Below are positions 42,965-57,781 of a stretch of 64,000 nucleotides of DNA, piece after piece. Made by a program: the position numbers and the translations under genes. Source of the stretch: Tubiluchus corallicola (Eukaryota; Priapulida; Priapulimorpha; Priapulimorphida; Tubiluchidae); contig JAQGDQ010000059.1 of the NCBI GenBank assembly GCA_030141605.1, positions 705,768 through 769,767 on the forward strand, written 5' to 3'. Positions within the stretch are counted from its first letter, which is position 1; every line of letters begins with the position of its first letter. The notes under the pieces were generated by a model. That model did not search any database and was not told the DNA's origin. It was given only the letters and a program-made list of their open reading frames with translations.

Positions 42965-45190
42965 TTTACTGCGTTCAACTAGACGATCTCACTCATCTTG
43001 TTACTACATTATTACACAAACTCTTATGCTCCATGGAGAGCTTGCCTTTCGTAAATTAAATTGCATTGATTCTCTGCAGTGAAGGCCGGACGTTTGTGAA
43101 AGATGTTGCGTATTTTGCTGATGTCAAAATTATGCAGCTCAGTAAGAAAGCAGAAATACCGGAAATAAACGCAGGCCTGTCTGTTTTATTGTTCTTTGGC
43201 TGCTACACTCCTGCACAGTACTCACCAAAAACTTTTGCCAATACTTCCATTTGTACAGAACTGCACAAGCCACCAAACAATCAATAGTAAAGATATTTTT
43301 TATAAGTAAAAGCACGGGTGTTTTCTTGATTTTCGCGTTCGGCCTAACACAACAACTAACCGGCATCAGTTCTGTACCATTGGTTAATTCCAAGAACCCG
43401 GCAATCAAACCACTCGGATGTGGTTACATTGCCATATTTATAATAAATTATAAATGTTCGTTAAAATATTTTATCTAAGATAGCTAATATAAATCCAACA
43501 CATCAATGTTAATCGTTTTGGACTAATGATCCATAATTTATTAGTGCTGTATAACAAAAAAATAAAACGCACATGCAAAGCACAAATGCAGTTTCAACAA
43601 TGAGATATGTAATGACACAAACATTACAAAATTTAGGCTAACTACATTTAATTTCCAAATTATAGGGTATGTCCTGCCAGAAATACAAAGTCGTCATTAA
43701 GAATTCGAGTAACATCGGTGTGATTAAATAGTTCACTTTGACAGAATTATGGACAATTCATAGCAAAATATGAATTCATCTTAAACTCATTTCTTTTCAT
43801 CTTTAATTTCGTTTCGCACTTTTCGGTAAAAGTTTTTGTTGGTCTCATACTATGTTAGATCCGTACACAAATTATTTATTTGAAATTACCGATATATGAA
43901 GGAATAGTTTATATAATGAGCTTGGCCCTTCTCTTGTCCAATCACATTATCCTACTCGTAGTTAGTGCTATGCTGATGAACCTTATCTATAACTGATAGC
44001 AGCGTCTAATAGAATTTTCATATAGTTTTGAAAGAAAACGACATTCTGGTAATTTTATTTTTATTCTTATATTTATACTTTAAAAGAATTTAAACGCGAT
44101 ATTTGGTGTATAAGTCCACACCTTCACTAAATTCGTGATTCACAATTTGATAACGGCCGACCGTAGATGAACATTTTCCACAGTTAAACTGGGAATAATT
44201 TTGCAATTACTTGTCGGATTTTGATTGAATTTGAATAAATGGATTGAAATCAGAACGCAGACTTCACATCGCATCACAGTCAATAAGCACCACACTATCA
44301 CCATGCCCAAAACACATGATCATTTTTCTATGATTAACCAAGTCTCAGTAACAATCAGTTCTTATAATATCTCGATAAAAACAATAAATTACGGTTTTAC
44401 TTGAAATATTATTCAATTAATAGGATACAAAAAGTTTGGTTGACTACAGGCGAAAATTTAAAGTTGATTCACAATCGATGTTCGATAATCAGGAATAAAA
44501 AGCCTGCCTGAAAATTAGAAATACTTAAAAGCCTGTCCGAAAAGCATCGACTTATCTTGCAAAACGTGTTGGACTTGGTTACGTAAGTTTTAAGTCAAAC
44601 ACTGAAGGTTAATTATAAGTTGCAATTAAATTTGTATGACGTCATTTGTTCTTGCCTGGGCATTTATGCTGTCTCAAACTCTGCCTCTAGACGAAATCAA
44701 TGAATTAGTTAACTGAAAATCATATTTTTCGTTTTATAAAGTATGCTTTGCCCGCAATTCAATTTCTTGTTTTACTTCAAGTTGCTTACTTTATTATTAA
44801 CTTTTGTCATAGTATTGTAATAAATAAAACAATGAATAAAAAACTAAATGAATAGCTAAAAAACAAAAGACTAATATTTGTGAACAGTGCAATTATTTCG
44901 AAAGTTGCTGTAAACGCCTAAAATACCCATCAAGTATAACTAAATGAACAAACGGATTTGAAACACCATCCATTGTTTATCAGTCTCACGGTACCAGAAA
45001 TATCATATTCAAACGCATTTGGCCATAAGAAGCAACATTTGGCGCCAACTGGACACTGGGCTTGGAAGAAAAGTGGAAATCAACACGTAATGCTACATGT
45101 TCTTTTCTTGTCAACGGGTTAGCTTGTTTGCGGGAAAGATTTATGAGATCGCCGATTTAGCGATCTTGTCTTTTGAACAGCGAAACACTG
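42965..45190. other. intergenic AT-rich stretch, nothing firm
   Basis: A segment at 43070-43143 after CTCTGCAG reads EGRTFVKDVAYFADVKIMQL before a CA|GTAAGA donor-like site, but no partner exons were found. A small local duplication, AAAAGCCTG(C/T)C(C/T)GAAAA, occurs at about 44498 and 44528. Otherwise I see nothing. Confidence 0.4.
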
Positions 45191-45381
45191 TGGCAAAGTC
45201 ACGTGACCTGCTCAGAGTCTAGGCTTCGCTATTGTGTGCGCGTTGCGTGCTGAATTGCTGAATTAGTTGTTTGACGTGAGCAAAGCAGAGGTGTGAGTTT
45301 GTGGGCAGGCTCTGGTAAGGAAGAAGTGGTCTAGGGCTTCATACTATATAAGTGCTACTGAGCTAACGAGTTGAGGTATTG
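45191..45381 (+). promoter_or_regulatory. candidate promoter with palindromic E-box and TATA box
   Basis: GTCACGTGAC (45198-45207) is a perfect palindromic E-box. The following 60 bp contain several CpGs (GTGTGCGCGTTGCGTG), unusual for this window. TATATAAG is at 45345-45352. A strong donor-like GGTAAGTACG sits at 45381, about 30 bp beyond the TATA box, so a tiny non-coding first exon is possible. No downstream coding exon could be tied to it, so this is only suggestive. Confidence 0.25.
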
Positions 45382-48300
45382 GTAAGTACGACTCTTTTGT
45401 TATGAAAAAAGATGCTGCTTTTCCAAACGAGTAGAGAGAAACGTTTGATTTAAATGTATATGTTGTATTCGCAAAGCGTCAAACCTTACGCGTGCTACTG
45501 CCTATGACAAATTAGAAATATTTTCTAGTAGAGGCACTGAAAATTTGTCAGTGGCTATTTTGACCTGCAGCAAAGAATAAACCATAGAAATAGCCGATAT
45601 GGAGATGATGAAGAAGAGGAGGGACAATAAAAAGGTATCAAACTATAAGGAGAGCAAATGAATTATACTGAAGGGTAAACTGATTTTGATGGATGCTTGG
45701 CGACCATGAATGGATCACTTAAGATCAAAAGTTAATTTCCTGAAACTTTTTTTGGCCGTGTGGGTTCTAATTTAATTAATTGAATTGATAAGTGGGTAAA
45801 GAGGCCAAACAGTAAAATATGAAAGCCAGTTAATTTGTGGTATTTTAAAAATGATATCAGACAACAATTATCATTTTGCAAAGTAATTCCATGACGGCAG
45901 GTGTCCACGAACGACTATGCTGAACTGTGAGATTACATTAATATCATCAGTTACTGATCTATTTAATTTTTTAGAAATTTTTACTTGAAAAGAGCATGAG
46001 CCAGTGAGAAACAAACAGCCGTAGAAAATATTTCATGAATAATTTTAAACAATCACTAATACTGACCCAATATTAGGCCAAAAGTCAAGGTCATACAGGT
46101 AACTTGGTGTCTAAAAAGACTTGAAACTGGAAAACTGCTAAGAAGTTTAGCAAAACCAACTTGTTTAACGCGTATAACTGATAGCGCCTAATTTTAGTCG
46201 GTAATTTGTGTCTTTGTTTCAGTAGTTTTTAGTGAAATATCAATTATACCTGAAATACTGTAAGAAAATATTACCGGTTTGTACCAAAAATCGTCTTGAG
46301 ATTGATTTAAGAAGTTCAAGCATTTTTGCGAAGTTAATCAACGCCTGGTCTGATTAGTAATGGATGAATGACAGCTCAGAAAATTGAGTCGTGGCCGCTT
46401 TATCTGCCTTCACCTGTTTCTTTTAAATAAGGCACGTGGCTAATACACCTATGCTGGTTTAGTATCGTCTCAGGATTATGACACACACACTGCGTGCAAA
46501 TTATCCGTTTGTGGACTGCGCTTTCGTGCCGACAACCGTCAGTTGCATCCAGTCTGGTCAGTGCGCAACATGTGGATTCAGCAGCACATGTGCGTAAGGA
46601 TCATGTGGACTGATTACACGCTGTCACGTAATATGCCTGATATCCTTCCCTCCACAAATCTTCTTCCCAGCACAATGCTACTTTCCTGCACAATTCTACT
46701 TTTTTGCACAATACCACTTTCCTGTACAATGCTACACCAACATGAATCGGTATACTACTCTCTCTTTATTCGCAAAAACTGCGCAAATCGCTTTTTTGTC
46801 AAACGTTCTTGGTACAAAAAATAAAGTTCGTATTGTTTGTGTTTTTATTTGTGACGTACACCCACGAGCTTGTTGTTTTATAATTTCTTTGTAAAAGTTT
46901 TATTTTCCAAATAAACGAAACTCACCTAACTATTAAAATGTCCAGTTGTTTTGCAGTTCTAACAATCTCCTCCCACCATTTATAAATTTTCAATTCATCA
47001 AATTACGGAATCTTTATAACCTAGATATGAGCCAGACGGTATAATTGTAAGCAAGTGATCTAATCGTGATAGCCACATGTAAAAATTCATCTTTTCCTTG
47101 CGGAAGACGCCACACCAACCGATAACATATGAAAGCCTAACCGGGTCGTTTCAACCGTATGGGTCCGTATCGTTTGTCATCAGACAATCAGCTTGCATGT
47201 GTGCGCGCCTTGCCCACAATAATGACAAAGGTTTCGGTCAAACCACAACAATCTACATTAAGTGGACATTGTCGTTGAGTAGTGAATAAAAATGAAGAAT
47301 GGTAAACCGTATAAAAAAACTGTACGGCTTTGCTGACACCGCCATTATTATGGACCTCAGATTTAACAAGTACGGACTGAGCTACGTTTAAAGAGATTGC
47401 GCTCAAATGCAAAGCTTCGCTAAGAAAAAATAGCTGGATTTATATGGCTTTGTTACAGATTTTTCCGAGAAATGGAACACAACATCATTAGTTTCCAAAC
47501 TCTCAGAACACTAGCTCAACAGCTTGTATGCAATTCGACCTAAGTAATTATTGCAGCTACGAAAAGTACTCATCAGAAGTTTGTTTTAGACCACATACCA
47601 ATTCAGTAATCTGGTTGTAAAAATTCATCGTTTGAAACTGTAGTCACTGGTGTCCTGCCAAGACTATAGATTATATATAGAATATACTAATTAGCAATAT
47701 AGAAATGGAACGTAAACGAAACGTTACATCGGTGGTTTATAATATATTTATAAGTAGTATATACCTATTACCGGCAAGAAGTTTTAGATAAATATTATTT
47801 TAAAGATAAAATCTTGATGGATCTTGGAAAAATTAGATGGAGATATCTTGTCTACAGTCTATACAACAGTTGGCAGAGTTGCAATAGCTGCACATTCAAA
47901 TGCATTTTTGGATTAATTGTATTGAGGAAAAGTAAACATATCATTTATATTCAGTACAGGTATAAATAGTTGCAGTGCCGTGTACTGTAGTTCAACGTAC
48001 AAAAGGTCGAAGTTTTCTTATGAGAAACTGATTTGTTATTATTCAGAAATGTTTTCAATTACTTTAACGCATCGCTCGTGTCTCATTCATTTTTGAATTT
48101 TTCTCTTCCGGCGGGCATTTGCACATGAAAAGAAGAGACATGTAAATGCTTTAGATGTCTTGGAATCCTATTAGATTTTATTTCTTCAGCTTAATCAACG
48201 CTGTGCTTTAAAACGGAAATGTGCGCCATTGATTTTTTTTTTGTTGCGTTGCCACGAATGTTCCTGGCTGTCGTTTAGTATTTGTTCTTTTCCCGCGACT

Positions 48301-49394
48301 GCCTCAAATGGTATTAGCAAAAATAAAAATAATAATATAAAATATGTTGAGTTGATGGTTTAAGCTAAGTAAGGAAGACCTTGCTAAACTAAATTTGCTA
48401 GGTCCTGCAGTGACAGTAATCACATAACTCAAAGATCGAAATTACCTTTTATTACTAAAATTTTATGAAATTGATGAAAAAAATGAATGGACAGTCACAG
48501 TCGTAATAGCATGGTAAATTACTTGGCAAGCATAATCAGCAAGAAAACCTGTAAACTCTACTTTGCGTTACTAACAGCGACATGATTTCATTATTTCAAC
48601 CCATATTCTTTTTATTGCAGACGCCTTATTAAACTGTTGAACTACACGAACTTATATAATGTGATGCTCTTTCAATTACTTCACAGTTTTTCGCCGGTTT
48701 AGTTGACATAATTGTTACACACATAAAAATATGACAAAATTATAGGCCTATAGTATGATATATAATTTTAAGCTATTATTCATTCCCCTCGAATCATGCT
48801 GCGATACAAGTATAGACTACTCCTGTAGTTATTGCTTTGTCATATAATTAGTGTCAAAAGGTTCTACAGCTTGCTTAAGAGTTATTGTAATTATGTACAG
48901 CAAACTACTGCCATGCCCCTGGGAGAGAGAATATTCATAGACACATCTCTCTAGCTTGACCATGATTATTTATAATGCATAGCTACACGTGTTCAAAATA
49001 AACCTAGTAATTATGTGTAGGCTGAGTTCTGAAGTTGGCAAAATAATTGCCTAAACGAGTTCAAGCGCCTTATGCCTTTTGCTATAGCTGTTTCAGCCTG
49101 CGACTGCTCAACTTACCATTTGCATAACTTACTATAGCTGTTTCAATAATAATCATAAAATAAGTTAGAAAACGTTACAAATTTCAGACAACTTCTTCAC
49201 TCACAGACATATCTGTAGAAATCATAACAAATACTAGAATATGCTAAAGCTTATTAAATAGAATCTCTCCACCACTTTAAAAAGAAATTAAAAGAATATC
49301 AGTATAACCGGTTTCAACTTCCACATTGTGCATCTGATACTAATTACACAGACTCAACTTTCATCTACCCCCGCCCCTGACTCCATAAAACGAT
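45382..49394. other. AT-rich stretch with no supported gene
   Basis: The short ORF at 46543-46824 is biased by an imperfect repeat (CTTCCCAGCACAATGCTAC-like units at 46660-46735) and has no coding character. I see nothing else beyond ordinary AT-rich sequence. Confidence 0.5.
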
Positions 49395-49743
49395 TAAAAA
49401 TGAATTTTTTTTAAAAAATTATGTAATGTAATACGTGTTATGTTAGTTTTGTAATGTCAAATGTATGTCATGTCAAACGTATATATAGTGTAAAATATGT
49501 CATGTAAAATTTAATGTACTTTTGTAATATTGTTTTGTAAAAATATTTTAATATGGTGTTTGTAAATATGTTAATTTATTGTACATAATTAGGCCTTAGT
49601 TTTGCACTTTAGTTATTTTAGTATGCTCTGGATGCATTTGTCTTGAACAGTGTTGTTATTTTAACATTACGCTGAGGCTTACTCAATTTTATTATAATGA
49701 GTGAACCATTTTAAAGACAAATAAAGAATTAATACATATATGT

Positions 49744-49778
<35 letters not shown>
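49395..49778 (+). mobile_element. 3' end of a non-LTR retrotransposon with (GATA)n tail
   Basis: An AT-rich, GTAATGT-rich 3'-UTR-like segment ends in GACAAATAAAGAATTAATAC and then a clean (TAGA/GATA) run of about eight units (49745-49778). A short-tandem tail directly after an AATAAA-bearing segment is the usual 3' end of CR1/L2/Jockey-like elements. No ORF2 remnant was seen upstream, so only the 3' UTR was inserted or survives. Confidence 0.5.
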
Positions 49779-49779
<1 letters not shown>

Positions 49780-49806
49780 AATTAAAAGTAGGCAATTAGA
49801 GGGTTC

Positions 49807-50133
49807 ATGACATACAACGAAAAAATAACGTCAAAATTACCTCGGGAACTTTTCAGAAGGGTTGCAAAGAATATAAAGGACGCAAGTTTAACCAATCCGG
49901 ATCAGATTCCTCTTGATGACTCCAGGTGTCGTGCCGCTACATGTGGTGTAAGTGGTGTGTATTGTCTTGATCCTTGACAAGTTAGTCGTTCTGTTAATAC
50001 ACAGCAAAACCTTCTTTAAATACCCTTATTTCATTACAAGAGTCATAACCACCTAAAGTTTAAGGTACAAAACTTCTTCATGTTTTTATTTTTCCAGAGC
50101 TGCTTAAATGTGTTCTTCTATGCATTTCGTTAA
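49807..50133 (+). CDS. possible two-exon small gene, unidentified
   Basis: Exon 1 (49807-49947) encodes 47 residues: MTYNEKITSKLPRELFRRV and then AKNIKDASLTNPDQIPLDD and SRCRAATCG. It ends at a consensus donor GGT|GTAAGT. A polypyrimidine acceptor (TTTTTATTTTTCCAG) at 50083-50097 joins in phase to SCLNVFFYAFR and a stop, giving 58 residues. Codons are less AT-biased than the surroundings. It begins 29 bp after the (GATA)n retrotransposon tail. No family recognised. It may be one internal exon of a larger gene (the frame stays open upstream to a TTAG at 49801), or retrotransposon-derived. Confidence 0.3.
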
Positions 50134-50357
50134 CTATATCTTTGAAGTATATTGCAATGTTATCTGGAAGCTATTTCTTGCACCGCGTTCGTACAAAATC
50201 GCTATCATTTTGCCATTCTCTTTTTGCATCAAAAACCAATTAACTTTGTAATTATTCTCGATATATCAAAGACAGGCTGCATTATCCAACAAAGTTATTA
50301 TTGACATTAAAACCAAGTAAAACTTCTCTTGTCTTGGTGAATAATTAACTTCGTTTA

Positions 50358-50738
50358 ATGGCTGACCGCGCAGCATGTTTACCAGAAACAATGTGCTCCT
50401 GCTTACGTCGTGATGCTGTTTACAAAATTTGTTTACATTTTTGTTCATGTTTGCTAAAAAATAAGGAATGCAAATCCAGACGAGTGAATCGCAAGTTGCG
50501 TTTAGAAAGTGATGCCATTTTGTCAGGGTGTGCTACCTACAAAATCATTATTTTGCCATCACTGCACAGCTTGCACAAGTATTTCTGGATGAAGAGAGAT
50601 CGGGAAGGGCCAATCCACCAGTGGGGTCCTCTTCACAATGGCTGTTTCAGGCATTCTAGCTGGCTAGCCGCTCCGGTGCCACAAATCTTTCTCATATTTT
50701 TTCAAATTTTAGTTCACGTTTCGCGTTGTATAACGTAA
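50358..50738 (+). CDS. unassigned 126-codon open frame
   Basis: ATG-started open frame, the longest in the window outside repeats and TXNDC11 exons. The start is cysteine-rich (ACLPETMCSCLRRDAVYKIC) and the end hydrophobic. The surrounding sequence is slightly GC-richer than average. I recognise no domain, and splice or poly(A) signals are not obvious. It may be a transposon fragment or chance. Confidence 0.15.
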   Translation: MADRAACLPETMCSCLRRDAVYKICLHFCSCLLKNKECKSRRVNRKLRLESDAILSGCATYKIIILPSLHSLHKYFWMKRDREGPIHQWGPLHNGCFRHSSWLAAPVPQIFLIFFQILVHVSRCIT

Positions 50739-53017
<2,279 letters not shown>

Positions 53018-54322
53018 CTTTCTGAACTAACAAGTGAGAAATTAAGAAACCCGTCAAAAGAGCAACATATGTTAAACTTAATTAGATTTAGTCACGAGCA
53101 CATTAAGCTTAGAATTAAGCTCTGCTAGATAACTTAAAGCTTGCCATCTAATCAAGTTTATAAACTGCGTCAATGGTTTCTTGCAATTAGGGTTAACATG
53201 TACCTTTAATAGTTCCTTATTGATCAGAACCAGGAATATATGACCGCAATGTGCTAATTATGCATTAATTGGTCCTTTTCACACAAGTAATGAGTAACAC
53301 GCGCCTCTTTTAGTGTAATAATTTATGCCACATCAGGTCGCTAACTAATTATAATCTATATAATATTGTAATGCTAAAGCAAGTTTTGGGAACGATATTA
53401 GTGTGACTTCATCCACTCCCTTTATTACGTTTGATAGGCAAAATATTTATGTGAGCCAAATAGTTGTATGATCAATATTAAAAAATTGTTACAAACCCAG
53501 TACAAAAGTATTAATTCTTCATCGATGTGTTTTTATTACATTTTAATGGCATTTTCATATATGCTCGCATGTAGCAATGAAATAAAAATATATAGCAAAA
53601 TACTACAGCATTAATAAAAAACTTTTACTTGGAATAGCCACTATGGCACACTTAATGCTCAAAAACGTTTTTTGTAAACTTAACAAACATTGAACTAGCA
53701 CTGAACAGTCAAATACAATAATGGTACATGAAGTGCAAACTGTGTATGTTTTAATAAATTTAGTTTTTATTTCGGCATAAAGAATAACAATACCTATTAC
53801 TCTATAGCATGTTGTGTCTGTTAATTACAGTGGCGACAGATATAGTACTGTTTTCACTCTAATATACCATAGTGAAGAATAATAACTTGCTTTCTTGCAA
53901 AAATATATTTGTCACATGTTCTGTATTCTAACGACAAGCAAGCATGTAAGAAAGGTTTAACTTATGTAGACTATTTCCGGAGTGTCTCCCTTTGAATGTC
54001 ACTAACAACGATTCTTTTGAACCTTGTTGTGCACAAAACATTAAAGAGAAGCCTGGAAAAACGCAAAGGAAAAGCCTAGGAGCTATACAAAAAACGTAAT
54101 AGAAATGTATTATTTGCGCCATATTGGTATTTTATATAACTGGGGCTTGCTACTAAAACCGACAAACTGCCTATATCATACGACGTGCATTTGTTGTCTA
54201 GAAGGTAGCGGAAAAATATTAGTAAAAATAGAAACAGAAGTAAGCCTATATCGGCAATCCATGACGCATTACCTAACACTAGGTTGCACTTAGATATTTT
54301 GGCATATGTTCCATATTAGCAC
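53018..54322. other. stretch without supported genes
   Basis: AT-rich, no convincing ORF or repeat. Short overlapping ORFs at 53928-54293 on both strands have no coding signature. Confidence 0.5.
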
Positions 54323-54451
54323 GTTATGGAACATTAGAAAACTAACATTATTCATGTAAAAGTGTTATGGAACATTAGAAAACTAACATTCTTCATGTAA
54401 AAGCGTTATGGAATTAGAAAACTAACACTCTTCATGGAACACTCGAACAGG
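54323..54451 (+). repeat. 41-bp tandem repeat, three units
   Basis: Unit 1 (54323-54363) and unit 2 (54364-54404) are 41 bp each and differ at about two positions (GTTATGGAACATTAGAAAAC, then TAACATT, a TT/CT difference, and CATGTAAAAG). Unit 3 is shortened and ends CATGGAACACTCGAACAGG. Units 2-3 are present in reverse orientation at 39929-40012. Confidence 0.85.
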
Positions 54452-54799
54452 ATGCTCGGCAAAGAAACCACAACCAATTATTTACTGATCATTCACTTTT
54501 CCATGGCTATAAGCGGATTTTCCAGTTGAAACATCTGTTGTTGCAAGAATCGCGAATTCATAACTTACTACTGATGCCCATCAAGACAGTAACAAGTCTA
54601 TGATGCTAAACACTTCTGAATAAGTGTTAAAACATTCCGTGCTATACTTTTTAATGCAGAGTTTGCGTGTATTAAATCTCCTGAAAACGTGAAAAATTGT
54701 TAACCTATCTTCAATCAGCATTAATCACTGTATTAACCTATAATCATATCACAACTAGCCAAACCCTGCAAAAGAATTTTGCGCGTAAATTCACAACAA

Positions 54800-55175
54800 C
54801 CCACACCACACCAACCTGCCACACCACTTTAAATACACCACACCACTACATACCTCCCACATCATACCGCAACACAACCCAACACCATACCACAACACCA
54901 CAACACCCACACAACAACCCACACTCACCACACCACACCACATAACCACCCACTACCCCACTCACAGCACACCATCCGCACCACACCACACCATGTCAAC
55001 CCACCACTCCACTAACAGCATACCACCCGCACCACACCACCCACACCATACCACAACACCACAGCAAAGCATACCCACCAAATTATCCACACCACACCAC
55101 TCAGACCACACCAAACTACACCCACAGCACACCACCACCACCACCACACCACACACCACCCACCACATCACATGG
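54800..55175. repeat. ACCAC / ACACC minisatellite
   Basis: About 375 bp of C/A-only-biased sequence made of irregular CCACACCAC, CACAACACC and ACCACC units. Open frames on either strand here (Thr/His/Pro or Val/Cys/Gly rich) follow from the repeat. Confidence 0.92.
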
Positions 55176-55302
55176 TGATCATGATGTTGATGGCGATCAT
55201 GACGACACCTACAGCACCAACAGTACAGTATCACAGCGAAACCATTCAGAACATTTTGCACAAAGTCGAAACTGTGTGCTATAATAAATGAACTTAGTCT
55301 GC

Positions 55303-55332
55303 CTACCAATGATCAATAATGCGCGGACATTC
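55303..55332 (-). repeat. inverted copy of a 26-30 bp motif found at 62.9 kb
   Basis: The reverse complement reads GAATGTCCGCGCATTATTGA TCATTGGT and matches 62921-62948 with one difference. On its minus-strand downstream side lies the GTGTGG-type minisatellite (54800-55175), as also at the other copy. Confidence 0.7.
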
Positions 55333-55779
55333 CACAAAGGTTTGTTTCTGCTTCTCAAATGACAATAGACTAACACAACTTACTTACATGTAAAATCTAT
55401 AAGCGGGTGACAACAATGCCTGGAACAGCCGCGAAATTTATATATACAGTGGATGTTCCAAATATCGTGCAGCACAGGGTGGTTAAAAAGTACTTTGAAA
55501 TACACCTTCCCGTTTCGTCCAATGGATATCTCTCCTAGGGAAACTTTCAACATTTTGTAGACCATTTCGTCCTCTTTCTGCGAGTGTGCTTGTTTTTTCC
55601 CAACAGGCCCAAACAGTTGCACAAATTGAGTTTTTCTAGAAGCTGTTTGAGCAGCTTTCTGCAAAATTTGCATGGTTGGGTCTGGGAAAATGCCTGTCAC
55701 GGTGCGCCAGTCTGGACCTCTCATTTGACGTATAGATCGTCAAGAATGGTGCAGTCGTCGGAGCTGTAGCGTCGTAGGT

Positions 55780-55836
55780 TATATATATATACACCCATAT
55801 ATGTGCATATATACATATATAAATAAATAAATAAAT
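55780..55836. repeat. AT-rich microsatellite cluster
   Basis: (TA)n, ATATATG/CATATAT and (AAAT)n runs in succession. Confidence 0.9.
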
Positions 55837-55848
55837 ATTCTCAATATT

Positions 55849-55980
55849 CTCAATATTTATGACACTTGCTATCCATTGCTTGACTGTCCAACTTTTCAAT
55901 ATTTATAACGCTTGCTTTTATACCCATTGCGTGACTGTCCCACTTCTCAATATTTCTAACACCTACTTTTATATACCTTT
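55849..55980 (+). repeat. ~49-bp minisatellite, about 2.7 units
   Basis: Units begin at about 55849, 55896 and 55945. Each starts CTCAATATTT or TTCAATATTT, continues (A/C)(T/A)(A/G)AC(A/G)C(T/C)TGCTT, and, in the first two, ends CCATTGC(T/G)TGACTGTCC. The third is truncated. Confidence 0.75.
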
Positions 55981-56165
55981 TCAACACATCCTTGAATTTT
56001 AACCATTGTCCTCCTCTTCGCTTTACTTCTGTTTAAAGCTGACCATAAAAACAGCTTTTAGAATTCTATCGCCCTAATCCAAATCAGAGTGTTTTGAAAA
56101 AGAACTACTAAAAGCTATGCAATTAACGTTCGAGCTAGTTGCACATCACCAATTTTCACCCCACC

Positions 56166-57214
56166 TTAATGGTTTGACCCATTACGAAACGATTGCTTGT
56201 AATCACTGAATACGATCGCCGGCAGGTAATGGCTCAGTGGTTCACGGACACCGGGTCTGTAGACCAGTATGGGAGACGTAGGACAAATTTGCTGAAAGGT
56301 TTAACTCTAATTACAGCACGAACTTTATCGCAGAACTACTTAAACTATCACTGTCAATTCACTAGTTTAAGAAGTGGTATGATGTCGACGAAGTTCATAA
56401 CTGACAATCCACGGAACCTCACTCTCTACAGTAGTCTTCACAAGTGAGGTAAAACATGTTCCTAGTGTTTTGAAATGGGATGATGCTGTGCTTGGTTTTC
56501 GATGTTTTTACAGTCAGTGGATTTCTCGCTGTCTTCAGCAGTTTATTCCAATGATGTGCCTGCCACACATTTCTGGAATTGGCGCTCAACCAGTTCTTAG
56601 ACACTGAGCACTTCGTCATGTTTTTGAGGGTCAGCTGTTTTACATGATGGTTTAGAGTTAGCACTAGACGTACAGAGTACAGTTCTCTGATGGAACGTAA
56701 TTGTTGCGGAGCGTTCACAGTTCTCCTAACATCTGAGAAGTGGAGTTTAGCAAGGATTGTACGTAGGCTTCTTATTTTAATCAATATGTAGTGTCTTCAT
56801 AACCACGGAAGTTACCTATGTGGAATGCATTTCGTCGGGAAGATGTGAAAACCAGTATGAATTTTTTGGATCACCTGTAGCCGCCGCAGTTTTCTCGTGG
56901 ATATCCGCACTCAGGCTGGATGTGGCTGAATCTGGCCAGGACAGGGGCCAGCCATTCTCAGTCTTAATGGCATTCAAATTAAATCTTTCAGTAGGCATTA
57001 TACGCTTTTGTAATTTTCAAAATTCCTTTACTTCTTCTGGCTACATAATTCTGATTCTGAACGAACCATTATCTGAAGAGGACGGTAGTAGTGTACAGTG
57101 CCACTGATTTTCATCGCCACACCTCTACATCGTAATGGTTTGATCCATTACAAAGCTATTGCGTGTGGGCACGGAACACTTGGCATAAAATCATTCCCAA
57201 GTAATGGTCATGTG
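56166..57214 (+). repeat. pair of ~85-bp diverged direct repeats flanking ~0.9 kb
   Basis: Copy 1 is 56166-56250 and copy 2 is 57132-57214. Both start TAATGGTTTGA(C/T)CCATTAC, itself an inverted repeat around a 6-bp loop. Both continue AA(A/G)C(G/T)ATTGC and end (A/G)GTAATGG followed by GTGGTT within 15 bp. The segment between is GC-richer than its surroundings and carries stacked minus-strand open frames (56419-56784 and 56816-56998). A third (57249-57731) lies just outside copy 2. The structure suggests an old inserted element or a segmental repeat. Confidence 0.45.
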
Positions 57215-57781
57215 GTTTAGTAGCAGCACAGTCAGGTGTGTCTACCACTCAACGCCCACTCCACAGACCAATAATTGCCGAAGAAGGTTTAATTTCGATT
57301 TTGGCGTTTTTGCACGATTTTGAATAAACTTTACAACACGATGCAGCAACACGAGCTTCTATACAAGACTGCTTGGCCACCGTCAGTTTAATGTAGATAA
57401 TCATTCTTAATACTGTTAGTAAATTTTTATATTGAACCGTATCGAAAGGCATTGAAACCATGGAAAGATGGGAATTTTGCTGCTTTACTTTGTTGAACAA
57501 GCAGAGTTGCTGTATGTCACGTCTGAAAATCTCTCCCAATGGAGCTGTGCTGGGACACTCTGATGTCTCAGCCGAACAGTGAACTAAATACACCATGTAA
57601 TTATTTACAAACCGCCTTTTCCGCCGCCTGGAGACATTCCTACTGTGTTTTCCTGATTGATTTGACAGCTCTGATGGCATTAAATGCATTCCTTCAAATC
57701 TTGCATTACTTACTGTTCGCCGTTTCACCAATTTCGAGATTGTTCACTTGTCGTCGGCGAGTAAAACCAAAACGCTATTAA

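Noticed and set aside
43061-43287. Exon-like frame EGRTFVKDVAYFADVKIMQL
   Set aside because: Has an acceptor and a donor-like GTAAGA, but no partner exon in phase on either side.
46543-46824. 93-codon frame
   Set aside because: Built on an imperfect CACAATGCTAC-like repeat; no coding signature.
54962-55309. 115-codon Val/Cys/Gly-rich frame on minus
   Set aside because: Produced by the ACCAC minisatellite.
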